From Salisediminibacterium halotolerans (GTDB lineage: Bacteria; Bacillota; Bacilli; Bacillales; Salisediminibacteriaceae): DNA of 64,000 nt. A model generated the notes under the pieces. The model did no database searches, had not been told where the DNA came from, and was given only the letters and a program-made list of their open reading frames with translations. Below, one piece after another: positions 47,801 through 56,162 of the stretch (position 1 is the stretch's first letter; each line of letters starts with the position of its first letter). The stretch spans positions 184,219 through 248,218 of the forward strand of contig NZ_RKQQ01000007.1 in NCBI RefSeq assembly GCF_003814815.1, given 5' to 3'. Both the position numbers and the translations under genes were made by a program.

Positions 47801-49012
47801 TCATTTTTGCGAACGGGTCAGATCGAACTGTGTTTCTAAATAATAGGCCGTGTACACACCGGCGATCGCCATCAGCGTCCATATCCACGCGTGCGCACTA
47901 AACGATGCAATGCCGCTAAAATATGCGCCGACGTTGGCGCCAAATGAAATCGTCGCCCCGTAACCCATTAATATACCGCCGGCGAGCGCCTTGATACATA
48001 GATGCAAAGGCGCCTTTTGAAAACGAACCAGGCCGGATAAGCTTAACGTAACGAACGCGCCGAGCATCACGCCGATGTTCAGTATCGTTCTTGTATCAGT
48101 GAAAAGCGGATTAACTAACGCGGGGATCTCTCCTTGAGCACTCCAGTACTCCCAGCCGCTGACATCGATCCCAAGCGTCTCAATCATTTTGCCTGCCCAG
48201 AGTGTAAACGAAGCGGTCAGTTTCCAAGGCGCTCCTTGCACGTAAAACACGAGCGCATTTAACAGAGCTAAAACGGCAGCGCCTGTAAAAAGCGGCCACG
48301 TGCCGTAAAGAATTTTACGCCATTTCACCGCTGTCGGCATTGGCGGCAGGGCAGGCGGGCGCTTTCTTTTTTTATAGGAATAAGAGACAAAAGCGACGAT
48401 CGCGAAAAAGCCCAGCAACAAAATCAGCGCCCCGGGATAACCTAACGGCGTATCTTCGGCAATCGAATACGGCCGTATCGCCGGAAGCCGCTCATTCCAA
48501 AAGCCGAAATGATAACCGCCGAAACCGGCTCCGGTTAAAAAACCGGCCAACGTCAGTATCAGTGCAGTGCGGGCTCCTTCCATCCGGTACAATGCTGCCG
48601 GCGCAAGACCGCTGCCGATCTCCATACCGAATCCGAATAAAAATGAGCCGAAGACAAGACCGATACTAAGCGGGGCAACAGCACCTTCGGGAACAGTTTC
48701 GCCTAAAGCCAAACCAAACATTAAGATCGGTGCAAATAAGACCGCAGCGAGACCGAGCATGACAAGATGGGTGCGGAGCATTTCTGTATTTCCGTCTTCG
48801 ACAATTTGACGGTAGACAGATGAAAAACCAAACCGGGCATGAAGAAGCGTGTAGCCGATCGCAAACCCGAGAATAAGAAGAAGCAGATGAGTCAGATCGG
48901 CAGCCACGTACAAGTGTAATAATAATGAGACAAAAAGCGTCAGCCCGATAAGAAGCAATATTTTTTGCACAGGCTGTCTTTCAGGAGCTTGGCGGTTGTC
49001 TTTTGTTGACAT
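47801..49012 (-). CDS. YeeE/YedE-family transporter lacking the conserved cysteines
   Basis: A 403-residue membrane protein with about nine to ten helices. Family landmarks are ARFGFSSVYRQIVEDGN, FGFGMEIGSGLAPAALYRMEG and YGATISFGANVGAYFSGIASFSAHAW. YeeE/TsuA proteins import thiosulfate through a path lined with conserved cysteines; the matching positions here read GFSS, IGSG and FGAN, and only one Cys occurs in the whole protein (LHLCIKAL). The protein is therefore unlikely to handle thiosulfate in the known way. Some YedE relatives are linked to selenium metabolism (from memory). ATG 49012 was chosen, with AAAGGAG 8 bases upstream; the frame extends to 49171. It is transcribed divergently from the next gene. 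Confidence 0.82.
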   Translation of the reverse strand: MSTKDNRQAPERQPVQKILLLIGLTLFVSLLLHLYVAADLTHLLLLILGFAIGYTLLHARFGFSSVYRQIVEDGNTEMLRTHLVMLGLAAVLFAPILMFGLALGETVPEGAVAPLSIGLVFGSFLFGFGMEIGSGLAPAALYRMEGARTALILTLAGFLTGAGFGGYHFGFWNERLPAIRPYSIAEDTPLGYPGALILLLGFFAIVAFVSYSYKKRKRPPALPPMPTAVKWRKILYGTWPLFTGAAVLALLNALVFYVQGAPWKLTASFTLWAGKMIETLGIDVSGWEYWSAQGEIPALVNPLFTDTRTILNIGVMLGAFVTLSLSGLVRFQKAPLHLCIKALAGGILMGYGATISFGANVGAYFSGIASFSAHAWIWTLMAIAGVYTAYYLETQFDLTRSQK

Positions 49013-49103
49013 AGAAGAGCTCCTTTCGGTATGTGTAAACTTTTGGTACAGTTGAAAGGACCATTCCCTGCCAATACAAAGGCGAAACATAAAGGAGCGT
49101 GAG

Positions 49104-50108
49104 ATGATGCGCGTTGCTGCAATAGGAACCGGATTTATTGTCGAGCGATTTTTAGCGGCACTGCAAGCCATCGACAGCTGGGAGTGCCGGGCGCTTTATT
49201 CTCGCAGCCGCGAAAAAGCTGAGCCGCTGGCTGATAAATTTGCGATCGCTGCGATTCATACATCTTTGGCCTCTCTTGCTCAGGACGGGGAGATCGATTT
49301 AGTGTATATTGCGTCGCCGAACAGTTTACACGCTGAACAGGCCCTCAGCATGATGGAAGCCGGCAAACATGTAATCTGCGAAAAACCGCTCGCTGCAAAT
49401 GTTTCCGAAGCTAAAAAGATGATAAAAAAAGCCGCTGAACAAGGTGTTTATCTATTTGAAGCGATTACGACGATTCATTTGCCCAATTACCGCGCGATTA
49501 GCGAAATGTTAGCTGAAATAGGCGATATTAAGCTGGTTCAATGCAATTACAGTCAGTATTCAAGCCGTTATGACAAATTTAAAGCCGGCGAGATCCCGAA
49601 TGTATTTAATCCGCAGTTTGCCGGCGGCGCTCTGCAGGATATCAATACGTACAATTTTCATTTTATCGCCGGTCTGTTTAACAAGCCGGAAGAGATTACG
49701 TATACAGCCAATCGGGCAGCAAACGGCATTGATACTTCCGGAATTGCTGTCATGCGTTACAGCGGTTTGACGGCTGAATGCACCGGAGCAAAAGATTGTG
49801 CCGGTTTGAATTTTGCCTTGATTCAAGGAGACCGCGGGTGGATTCATGTTGAGAACGGCGTGAACGGCTGTGAACGGATTCATCTGCATCAAAACGGCAA
49901 GATGTCGACAATAAATAAGCAAACAGAAGACAATTTGCTGATCGATGAATTACGCGCTTTTCAAACAATCATGAACAGTAAAGATATCAAGCGTTATGAC
50001 GAGCTGACAGCTCATTCGCTGACAGTAATGGAGATGCTGACGGAAGCACGCATGTCCGCCGGGATTTATTTTCCGGCAGATGAAAAGGGGGATAATAATT
50101 GCGGTTAA
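49104..50108 (+). CDS. Gfo/Idh/MocA-family oxidoreductase
   Basis: An NAD(P)-dependent sugar/polyol-type dehydrogenase of 334 residues. The Rossmann opening is VAAIGTGFIVERFLAAL. IDLVYIASPNSLHAEQALSMMEAGKHVICEKPLAANVSEAKK carries the family EKP motif. A C-terminal alpha/beta domain has GGALQDINTYN. AAAGGAG precedes a double ATG; the first is used here. It overlaps the following MBL gene by 10 bases. The substrate is unknown. Confidence 0.87.
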   Translation: MMRVAAIGTGFIVERFLAALQAIDSWECRALYSRSREKAEPLADKFAIAAIHTSLASLAQDGEIDLVYIASPNSLHAEQALSMMEAGKHVICEKPLAANVSEAKKMIKKAAEQGVYLFEAITTIHLPNYRAISEMLAEIGDIKLVQCNYSQYSSRYDKFKAGEIPNVFNPQFAGGALQDINTYNFHFIAGLFNKPEEITYTANRAANGIDTSGIAVMRYSGLTAECTGAKDCAGLNFALIQGDRGWIHVENGVNGCERIHLHQNGKMSTINKQTEDNLLIDELRAFQTIMNSKDIKRYDELTAHSLTVMEMLTEARMSAGIYFPADEKGDNNCG

Positions 50109-50842
50109 GAATCATCGGCTATTGGGGCGCTTACCCCGGACAGCAATCTGCGACGAGCTGCTACTTGCTGGAAGAAGACGGCGTCCGAGTATTAATCGAT
50201 GCCGGCAGCGGGGCAGCAGCGCAATTGCAGCGCTATATCGGGCTGAATGAAATTGATGCGGCAGTTATCAGTCATTTCCATCATGACCATATTGCCGATC
50301 TCGGCGTGCTCACGTACAGCCGGGCTGTTGATCAGGCGCTAGGGAATACAGCAGCACCGCTGCGGATTTACGCCTCTGATGATGAAACGGAAAATCTGAC
50401 AGATTATTCGCGAAAAGGAACGAAAGTTGATACGTACCATAAAGACGAAACGTTAACGATCGGTCCGTTTAAATTTCAGTTTCAACGGACGAAACACCCG
50501 GTTTCCTGCTATGCAATGAAAATAACGTCGACAGCTTCACAGCAGTCGATCGTTTATACAGCAGACACGGCTTTTTCAACCGATATCGCTGCTTTTGCAG
50601 AAAACTGCTCTATTCTGATCGCTGAAACAAGTTTTTACAATCGGCAGGATGCTGCCTCGTTTGGGCATATGACGAGTTTAGAAGCAGGGAAACTTGCGCG
50701 GATTGCCGGAGCGGGTGAATTAATCCTCAGCCACCTCCCGCATTTCGGCGATCATCAACAGCTTCTGCATGAAGCTGAAGAAGAATTCAGCGGTCCGGTT
50801 TCGCTCGCTTCAGAAATACAAAAAGAATTAATATTCGACTGA
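50099..50842 (+). CDS. MBL-fold metallo-hydrolase (YhfI-like)
   Basis: A 247-residue metallo-beta-lactamase-fold hydrolase related to RNase Z/YhfI. The metal motif SHFHHDHIADLG is complete, with further ligands in TADTAF and LSHLPHFGD. TTG is the start, behind AAAAGGGGG. It overlaps the previous gene and is probably translationally coupled to it. Substrate unknown. Confidence 0.85.
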   Translation: MRLRIIGYWGAYPGQQSATSCYLLEEDGVRVLIDAGSGAAAQLQRYIGLNEIDAAVISHFHHDHIADLGVLTYSRAVDQALGNTAAPLRIYASDDETENLTDYSRKGTKVDTYHKDETLTIGPFKFQFQRTKHPVSCYAMKITSTASQQSIVYTADTAFSTDIAAFAENCSILIAETSFYNRQDAASFGHMTSLEAGKLARIAGAGELILSHLPHFGDHQQLLHEAEEEFSGPVSLASEIQKELIFD

Positions 50843-50846
50843 TTAA

Positions 50847-50878
50847 GAGAAGCTGCCGGTACATCCGGCAGCTTCTTT
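50847..50878 (+). terminator. Terminator after the MBL hydrolase gene
   Basis: A 12-bp stem of the AGAAGCTGCCGG/CCGGCAGCTTCT type with a short loop, followed by TTAC. Confidence 0.75.
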
Positions 50879-50997
50879 ACATTTTTTACATAATTCCTGC
50901 ATTTTACCGTACCAACAAGATTTTCTCCAATCCGGCCAACAATGAAACGGACGACTATATTACCGGCCGATTCGGCTAAGCGAAAGGAGCGAAAGAG

Positions 50998-51660
50998 ATG
51001 ACTGGACGAACCGTGTTTGAAGAAGAAATGGCGCAACTGAAAAATGATATCGTCTTAATTGCCGATACCGTTTCAGTGCAGCTGAAAGAGATCTGGTCGG
51101 CTCTTTACCGTGAAGACGAAGCGAGATTATTTGAATTAATCGAATACGATGAAAACGTGAATGAGCTCGAACTTGAAGTCAATGAGAAAGCGACGTTATT
51201 AATCGCCAAACAGCAGCCGGTCGCGTCGGACCTCCGCAAAATATTGGCAGGACTTCGAATTACCAATGATTTGGAGCGGATCGGCGATTTGGCGGTTGAT
51301 ATTGCCAAAGCAGGCATGCGTATCGAGACCGTTTCCAAAACATATCGAAACGAGCTGGCTGTTCTTTTTGAAGAGGTCAGTGCTATGCTGGAATTTACGC
51401 GCTCCGCTTACGTTGAATCCGATATTTCACAAGCAAACCATGCAGCAGACAAGGATGATGAGATCGATTCACGATACGCAGCCTACATTCGCAGCCTGTT
51501 CCAGGAGTCGTCTGTAAACAATGCTGATCTCTCGCTGGAAAGTTTAATGCAGTATGCCTTCATTGCCCGATTTTTAGAGCGGATTGCTGATTACTGCACG
51601 AATATTTCCGAGTCCATTGTTTATGAGGTCGAAGGGATGCAGTTGGATCTGAACGAATAA
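50998..51660 (+). CDS. phoU: Phosphate uptake regulator PhoU
   Basis: A 220-residue all-helical protein of the PhoU family. It has two PhoU repeats with the metal-binding E/DxxxD motifs NDLERIGDLAVDIAK and ARFLERIADYCTNISESI. PhoU represses the phosphate regulon and interacts with the Pst transporter and sensor kinase. No pst or pho gene is adjacent, which is unusual, since phoU normally ends the pst operon. GAAAGGAG precedes the ATG. Confidence 0.92.
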   Translation: MTGRTVFEEEMAQLKNDIVLIADTVSVQLKEIWSALYREDEARLFELIEYDENVNELELEVNEKATLLIAKQQPVASDLRKILAGLRITNDLERIGDLAVDIAKAGMRIETVSKTYRNELAVLFEEVSAMLEFTRSAYVESDISQANHAADKDDEIDSRYAAYIRSLFQESSVNNADLSLESLMQYAFIARFLERIADYCTNISESIVYEVEGMQLDLNE

Positions 51661-51671
51661 AGTCTTTTCGG

Positions 51672-51701
51672 TTGAGAATTTATGGGATAACAGGCTATAC
51701 T
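51672..51701 (+). promoter_or_regulatory. Promoter of the yisL-like gene
   Basis: TTGAGA (51672-51677), 18 bases, TATACT (51696-51701), 39 bases before the start codon. Confidence 0.65.
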
Positions 51702-51740
51702 ATGGTGTAGTTTGTTATACATAAAAGGAGGAACAACGGA

Positions 51741-52097
51741 ATGAATTATTCGCTCTTTCTGCATTCGCACAGCCTGTTTTGGCTGATTGCGGTTGTCTTA
51801 TTCGGCTTGATCGCGGTTTTTATTTCAAACGGCAAACCTAAACCGGCGAAAATCATGCAAATGTCGCTTCGTCTTATGTATGTGCTGCTGCTTGTTACCG
51901 GCGGTATCATGCTGTTTATGAATTTTTGGTGGGCTAATGCTGTCAAAGCAATATTGGCTGTCTGGCTGATTTTTGTTATGGAAATGACCTCGACAAAAAT
52001 GTCCAAAGGGCTGCTCACTGCAAAGCAAAAACCGATCTGGTGGGGGCAATTTGTGATTGCTTTAGCGGCCGTCCTCTATTTCGGGTACGGACTGTAA
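51741..52097 (+). CDS. yisL: YisL/DUF1516 family membrane protein
   Basis: A 118-residue protein with four membrane helices. HSHSLFWLIAVVLFG, RLMYVLLLVTGGIMLF, VKAILAVWLIFVMEMTSTKMSKG and the closing FVIALAAVLYFGYGL match the YisL family. Function unknown. AAAAGGAGG precedes the ATG. A strong terminator separates it from the srr operon. Confidence 0.85.
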   Translation: MNYSLFLHSHSLFWLIAVVLFGLIAVFISNGKPKPAKIMQMSLRLMYVLLLVTGGIMLFMNFWWANAVKAILAVWLIFVMEMTSTKMSKGLLTAKQKPIWWGQFVIALAAVLYFGYGL

Positions 52098-52116
52098 GCG
52101 ACAAACCAGCTGTTAA

Positions 52117-52152
52117 GAAAGGCGCTGAACGGCAGCGCCTTTCTTTTTTTTT
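52117..52152 (+). terminator. yisL terminator
   Basis: A perfect 11-bp stem (52117-52127 with 52133-52143) is followed by nine T residues. It isolates the srr operon from upstream transcription. Confidence 0.93.
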
Positions 52153-52167
52153 GCCAAAAAATTTCCG

Positions 52168-52187
52168 TTAAGTGTTGTTTAAGTGTT
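52168..52187 (+). promoter_or_regulatory. 11-bp-period direct repeat upstream of srrE
   Basis: TTAAGTGTT occurs at 52168-52176 and again at 52179-52187, start to start 11 bases, one helical turn. This is the usual geometry for OmpR/PhoP-type response-regulator sites. It lies about 100 bases before srrE in an A+T-rich leader. A TATTCT-like -10 candidate is near 52235. The binding protein is unknown. Confidence 0.5.
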
Positions 52188-52285
52188 CACAAAATGCTTT
52201 GCGCGATTTCATGATGATTTCACTTTTGTTTCATATTCTAAAAGTAACCAGGAAAATGAACTTTTCTAGCAGAGGGGGCAAACGT

Positions 52286-53374
52286 ATGAACAGGGAATGG
52301 GGAATTGCCGCTGTCGCAGCATGTATAATGTTGACGGCCGGATGCGGAGAGCAATACGGTTCGGAAGAGATCGCCGCTTCAGAAGAAAATGATAGCGCTG
52401 TCAACGAAAATGCCGAAAATGAAACGAAGGAACAAGATTGGTTTAACGAAATTCGTCAAGAGGCAGACAGTTATTTCAGCGAGACAGAATTTGAAACAGT
52501 GACGCCAGAAGAGCTTTACGATCAGCATATTTTTGACCGCGAAGATGAAACGGACGAACTTATCGTAGATGTGCGCGATTTGGCAGCGTTTACAGAAGGG
52601 AATATCCCCGGATCTGTCAATATTCCGTTTGGACAATCCGGAAATTATGAACAAATGATGCAGCTGCCGAAAGACCGTCCGCTGACTGTCGTATGCTTTT
52701 CGGGACATACCGCAAGTCAGTTTGCCGGCACATTGAATACGCTCGGTTACGATGCCAAACCGTTGCAGTACGGCATGGGCGGTTATACTTCAGATGAAGA
52801 ACACGGAGCCGATATTCCTGCAGAAGATTTCGGCTTTCCAACGGTAACAGACGGTTATGAAGCAGAAGGGAACTATCAACACAGCAGCATCATGTACGAA
52901 GACGACCTTGCGATTGAAGAAGTGATCTTAAGTCAGTCAGCTTCCTTTTTAGAAGCGGAACTTGCAAATGTGATCCCGGCTCCGGAAGTGAAGGAGATCG
53001 TTGATGAAACAAATTTGGACGAACATCAATTGATTGATATACGAAGCGAGGATCATTATGAGGCCGGGCATATCGAAGGAGCGGTGAATATTCCTTATCA
53101 TACGCTGTTTACAGACGACCGATTAAGCGATGTTGATCCGGACAGGCAGGCAGTCATTATCGGTTACAACGGTCACGATGCCAGTCAAGTTTCCCGCGCG
53201 TTAAATCACTTAAATATCGAAGCTGTACCGATGATGTTTGGCATGAGTATATGGACTGATGATGAAACCCTTCTCGGGGAAGATCAATTTGACTTCACTG
53301 AAACAAGAACATATCCTGTCCAGCCGTTACAGTATGATCCGGATGCTGAAGAAGATGAAGCTGGATGCAGCTGA
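52286..53374 (+). CDS. srrE: Lipoprotein with two rhodanese domains (SrrE-like)
   Basis: A 362-residue lipoprotein. The signal peptide ends in the lipobox LTAGC (Cys19). Rhodanese domain 1 (about 75-180) has LIVDVRDLAAF and the active Cys in VVCFSGHTAS. Domain 2 (about 230-335) has LIDIRSEDHYEAGHIEGAVNIPYH, but the catalytic position is Gly in IIGYNGHDAS, so it cannot carry a persulfide there. ATG 52286 was chosen, with AGAGGGGG upstream; the frame is open from 52172. It is the first gene of the operon and matches the reported position and size of SrrE, whose exact role is not known. A role in sulfur/selenium delivery or detoxification at the cell surface is inferred. Confidence 0.85.
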   Translation: MNREWGIAAVAACIMLTAGCGEQYGSEEIAASEENDSAVNENAENETKEQDWFNEIRQEADSYFSETEFETVTPEELYDQHIFDREDETDELIVDVRDLAAFTEGNIPGSVNIPFGQSGNYEQMMQLPKDRPLTVVCFSGHTASQFAGTLNTLGYDAKPLQYGMGGYTSDEEHGADIPAEDFGFPTVTDGYEAEGNYQHSSIMYEDDLAIEEVILSQSASFLEAELANVIPAPEVKEIVDETNLDEHQLIDIRSEDHYEAGHIEGAVNIPYHTLFTDDRLSDVDPDRQAVIIGYNGHDASQVSRALNHLNIEAVPMMFGMSIWTDDETLLGEDQFDFTETRTYPVQPLQYDPDAEEDEAGCS

Positions 53375-53389
53375 TGAAAGGAGAAATAG

Positions 53390-55609
53390 ATGATGCCGAA
53401 GATGAAAAGAAGAAGCTTCTTAAAAGCCAGTGCTGTAACTGCAGCGGCAGCGTCGGTTCCTTTGAAAATGTCATTCGCTGACTACAAAGAAGCTGCCGAG
53501 GAAGAGGAAGGCTATAAAATCCCGACTACATGCAACGGCTGCTCCAGTATGTGCGGTGTTTATGTGCATGTGAAAAATGATCGCGTTTGGCGGGTCGAAG
53601 GGCACCCAGTCCACTTGAAATCCCGCGGAAGAATTTGTGCCCGGGGCCACGGAATGGCAGCTGATATGTACAATAAAGGGCGGGTCCAAGGACCGATGAA
53701 AAGAAACGCGAATGATGAATTTGAACCGATCTCATGGGAACAAGCGTATAAAGAAATTGGCGAAAAACTGACCGAAACGATTGATGAGCACGGGGGAAAC
53801 AGTTTTCTCTGGCTGGAACACGGTGTGCGCGGACAGCGTTATGCCAATCCGTTATTGGATAAAATCGGTTCTTCCAATTATGTGACGCACTACTCCACTT
53901 GCTTTTCCTCAAAGACGAATGCGTGGGCAGAAATGGTCGGAACAACGCTTAACGGTGACCACGAGAATGCCAAGTATATGATTTTTGAAGGCAGAAATTT
54001 TGCAGGGGCGATTATTCCGCACGGGATGAATCAGATTACAAAAGCAAAAGAGAACGGCGCAAAAATCGTCGTGATCGATCCGAAACATTCGGAAATTGCC
54101 AAGATTGCTGATGATTGGATTCCGATTAAACCGGGGACAGACCTTGCTTTCCGGCTCGCGTTAGCGCATGTGTTAATTACAGAAGAGAAGTATGATAAAG
54201 ATTTCGTTAACGGTTATGTCGAAAATTTTGCTGAGTTTTGGCGGGAAAATAAAGATAAGTCGCCTGAATGGGCGGAAGAGATTACCGGTATTCCTGCTGA
54301 GAAGATTCGTGAAGTTGCGCATGATCTCGCTGCCAATGCTCCGGAAGCGTTTATCGAGCCGGGCTGGCACGGTCTGCACTGTCATTACGTCAACAGTACA
54401 CAAACAGCGCAAATGGGCATTGTTGTAAATGCGTTGTTAGGAAATTTTTATAAGCGCGGCGGTTTGATGCCGAGTGCTGATCCGGAATTTGGAACATTTG
54501 AGCACGACGGCTGGAGCGAAGAAGAGAAAGGTCCCCGGGCTGACGGAGCCGGTGTAGCAGGAGAGCACTATACGGTCGAAGCTTCGCGGGGAATTGCCCA
54601 GACGGTGCCGGATATGATCGAAAAAGGCCGGATTAAAGCAGCGTTTATTTATCATTTTAATCCGTTAAGAACAGCGCCGGATCCTGAATACCAAAAAAAG
54701 ATTAAAAATGCGGACCTTGTCGTGTCGATTAATATTGATTGGAATGAAACGAGTGTGTATACGGCAGATTATATTTTGCCGGAAAGCTATTACCTTGAGC
54801 GTACTGAAGTCCCGCAAGCTGTCTCAGGGCATATTTCCCATGATTACCCGCAGATCTCCCTGCGCCAACAAGTGACAGAGCCGCTTCATGATACGAAGCC
54901 GCTCAGGGAGATTATGCAGGGAATAACGACAGAGATGGGAATGGGGGAATTATACGATTATTCCCTCGATGATGAAATTGAAGCAATGCTTGAACCGACG
55001 GGTTTATCTGCTGAGGAGCTGAAAGAAAAGGGGACTGTTGAATTACAAACGAACAAGGTTGAAGCTTCTTTTCCGCTTTGTCCGTCAGGAAACCCAAATT
55101 TAGCGACCAGCACAGGGAAAATTGAATTTTCAGCGGATAAATTCCGGGCAGACGGTAAAGCGGGTATTCCGACTTGGATCGAACCTAAAGTGATGCCCGA
55201 TCCTTCTGCCGATGATGAATTCCGGTTAATTCACGGAAAGCAGCCTTATCATTCACACCATGTTACGAGCAATAATCCGGATTTGATCAAACTGACGAAA
55301 AAATATAACGGCACAGCAATGTGGATGAACACGAAAAAAGCGCAAAAATTGGGGATTAACGACGGAGATATCGTCACAGTGTCATCTGATATGACAGAAA
55401 AAGAGATTGACGTCAAAGTGACAGAGCTTATTCATCCTGATTGCGTATGGATCTCCTCAGCTTACGGAGGATTTTCAGATCGGCTTGAAACGGCTTATAA
55501 CCTCGGCGTTAATTACAATGATTTTATTCCGGTGATGGTTGAACCGTATTCAGGAACAACGATGTCGCAAGAAGTGATCGTGAAAGTAGCGAAAGGCGGT
55601 GTATCCTAA
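53390..55609 (+). CDS. srrA: Molybdopterin oxidoreductase, PsrA/PhsA clade; respiratory selenite reductase catalytic subunit (SrrA-like)
   Basis: The catalytic subunit, 739 residues and about 81 kDa. A Tat signal (KRRSFLKASA) directs it out of the cell. The [4Fe-4S] site has Cys48, Cys51, Cys55 and Cys83 (CNGCSSMC then RICARG). Cys171 in THYSTCFSSK is at the molybdenum-ligand position typical of PsrA. Molybdopterin-binding segments include KIVVIDPKHSEIAKIADDWIPI and a C-terminal dinucleotide domain (LIHGKQPYHSHHVTSNNPD). The PsrA/PhsA clade reduces polysulfide, thiosulfate or selenite. Assignment to selenite rests on operon order and size matching the MLS10 Srr report, not on a diagnostic residue. 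AAAGGAG precedes a double ATG; the first is used. The stop overlaps srrB by one base. Confidence 0.87.
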   Translation: MMPKMKRRSFLKASAVTAAAASVPLKMSFADYKEAAEEEEGYKIPTTCNGCSSMCGVYVHVKNDRVWRVEGHPVHLKSRGRICARGHGMAADMYNKGRVQGPMKRNANDEFEPISWEQAYKEIGEKLTETIDEHGGNSFLWLEHGVRGQRYANPLLDKIGSSNYVTHYSTCFSSKTNAWAEMVGTTLNGDHENAKYMIFEGRNFAGAIIPHGMNQITKAKENGAKIVVIDPKHSEIAKIADDWIPIKPGTDLAFRLALAHVLITEEKYDKDFVNGYVENFAEFWRENKDKSPEWAEEITGIPAEKIREVAHDLAANAPEAFIEPGWHGLHCHYVNSTQTAQMGIVVNALLGNFYKRGGLMPSADPEFGTFEHDGWSEEEKGPRADGAGVAGEHYTVEASRGIAQTVPDMIEKGRIKAAFIYHFNPLRTAPDPEYQKKIKNADLVVSINIDWNETSVYTADYILPESYYLERTEVPQAVSGHISHDYPQISLRQQVTEPLHDTKPLREIMQGITTEMGMGELYDYSLDDEIEAMLEPTGLSAEELKEKGTVELQTNKVEASFPLCPSGNPNLATSTGKIEFSADKFRADGKAGIPTWIEPKVMPDPSADDEFRLIHGKQPYHSHHVTSNNPDLIKLTKKYNGTAMWMNTKKAQKLGINDGDIVTVSSDMTEKEIDVKVTELIHPDCVWISSAYGGFSDRLETAYNLGVNYNDFIPVMVEPYSGTTMSQEVIVKVAKGGVS

Positions 55610-56148
55610 TGGCTCAATACGGCCTTCTTATCGATGCCACAAAGTGTACAGGCTGCCATGCGTGCAGCATAGCCTGTTCACAATACAATGAACTTGAAGA
55701 AGAAGTCGATTACAATCGGCTGGAATTTGTCGAACGCGGATCGTTTCCAAACTGTGCGATGGATATTGTACCAGTCCAGTGTATGCACTGTGACGATGCT
55801 CCCTGTGTGAACGTTTGTTCAACGATGGCAACGTTTCAGCAAGAGGACGGCATTGTCGGATTTGATCCGCAAAAGTGTACCGGCTGTAAAGCTTGTATGG
55901 CAGCGTGTCCGTATGATGCCCGGGCTTTAAACGAAGCCCGCTTAGCCGAAAAATGCCGCTGGTGCCCGGAAATGCTTCAGCAGGGCAAACAGCCTGTCTG
56001 TTCCAGCACGTGCATGAACGAAGTGCGCCTGTTCGGCGACTTAGAAGATCCTGACAGTGAAATTAATCAAAAAATGGCGAAGCATGAAGTTGAACAGTTG
56101 CGGCCGGATATGGGCACAAAGCCGCGTATTTGGTATATAAAAAAATAA
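55609..56148 (+). CDS. srrB: Four-cluster [4Fe-4S] electron-transfer subunit (SrrB-like)
   Basis: The electron-transfer subunit between the membrane anchor and SrrA. It has 179 residues and the four cysteine groups of the DmsB/PsrB family: CTGCHACSIAC, CMHCDDAPCVNVC, CTGCKACMAACP and CRWCPEMLQQGKQPVCSSTC, enough for four [4Fe-4S] clusters. It has no signal peptide, so it should be exported bound to SrrA by the Tat system, as usual in this enzyme class. Translation is coupled to srrA through TAATG. Confidence 0.92.
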   Translation: MAQYGLLIDATKCTGCHACSIACSQYNELEEEVDYNRLEFVERGSFPNCAMDIVPVQCMHCDDAPCVNVCSTMATFQQEDGIVGFDPQKCTGCKACMAACPYDARALNEARLAEKCRWCPEMLQQGKQPVCSSTCMNEVRLFGDLEDPDSEINQKMAKHEVEQLRPDMGTKPRIWYIKK

Positions 56149-56162
56149 GTGAGGTGAAAAAA

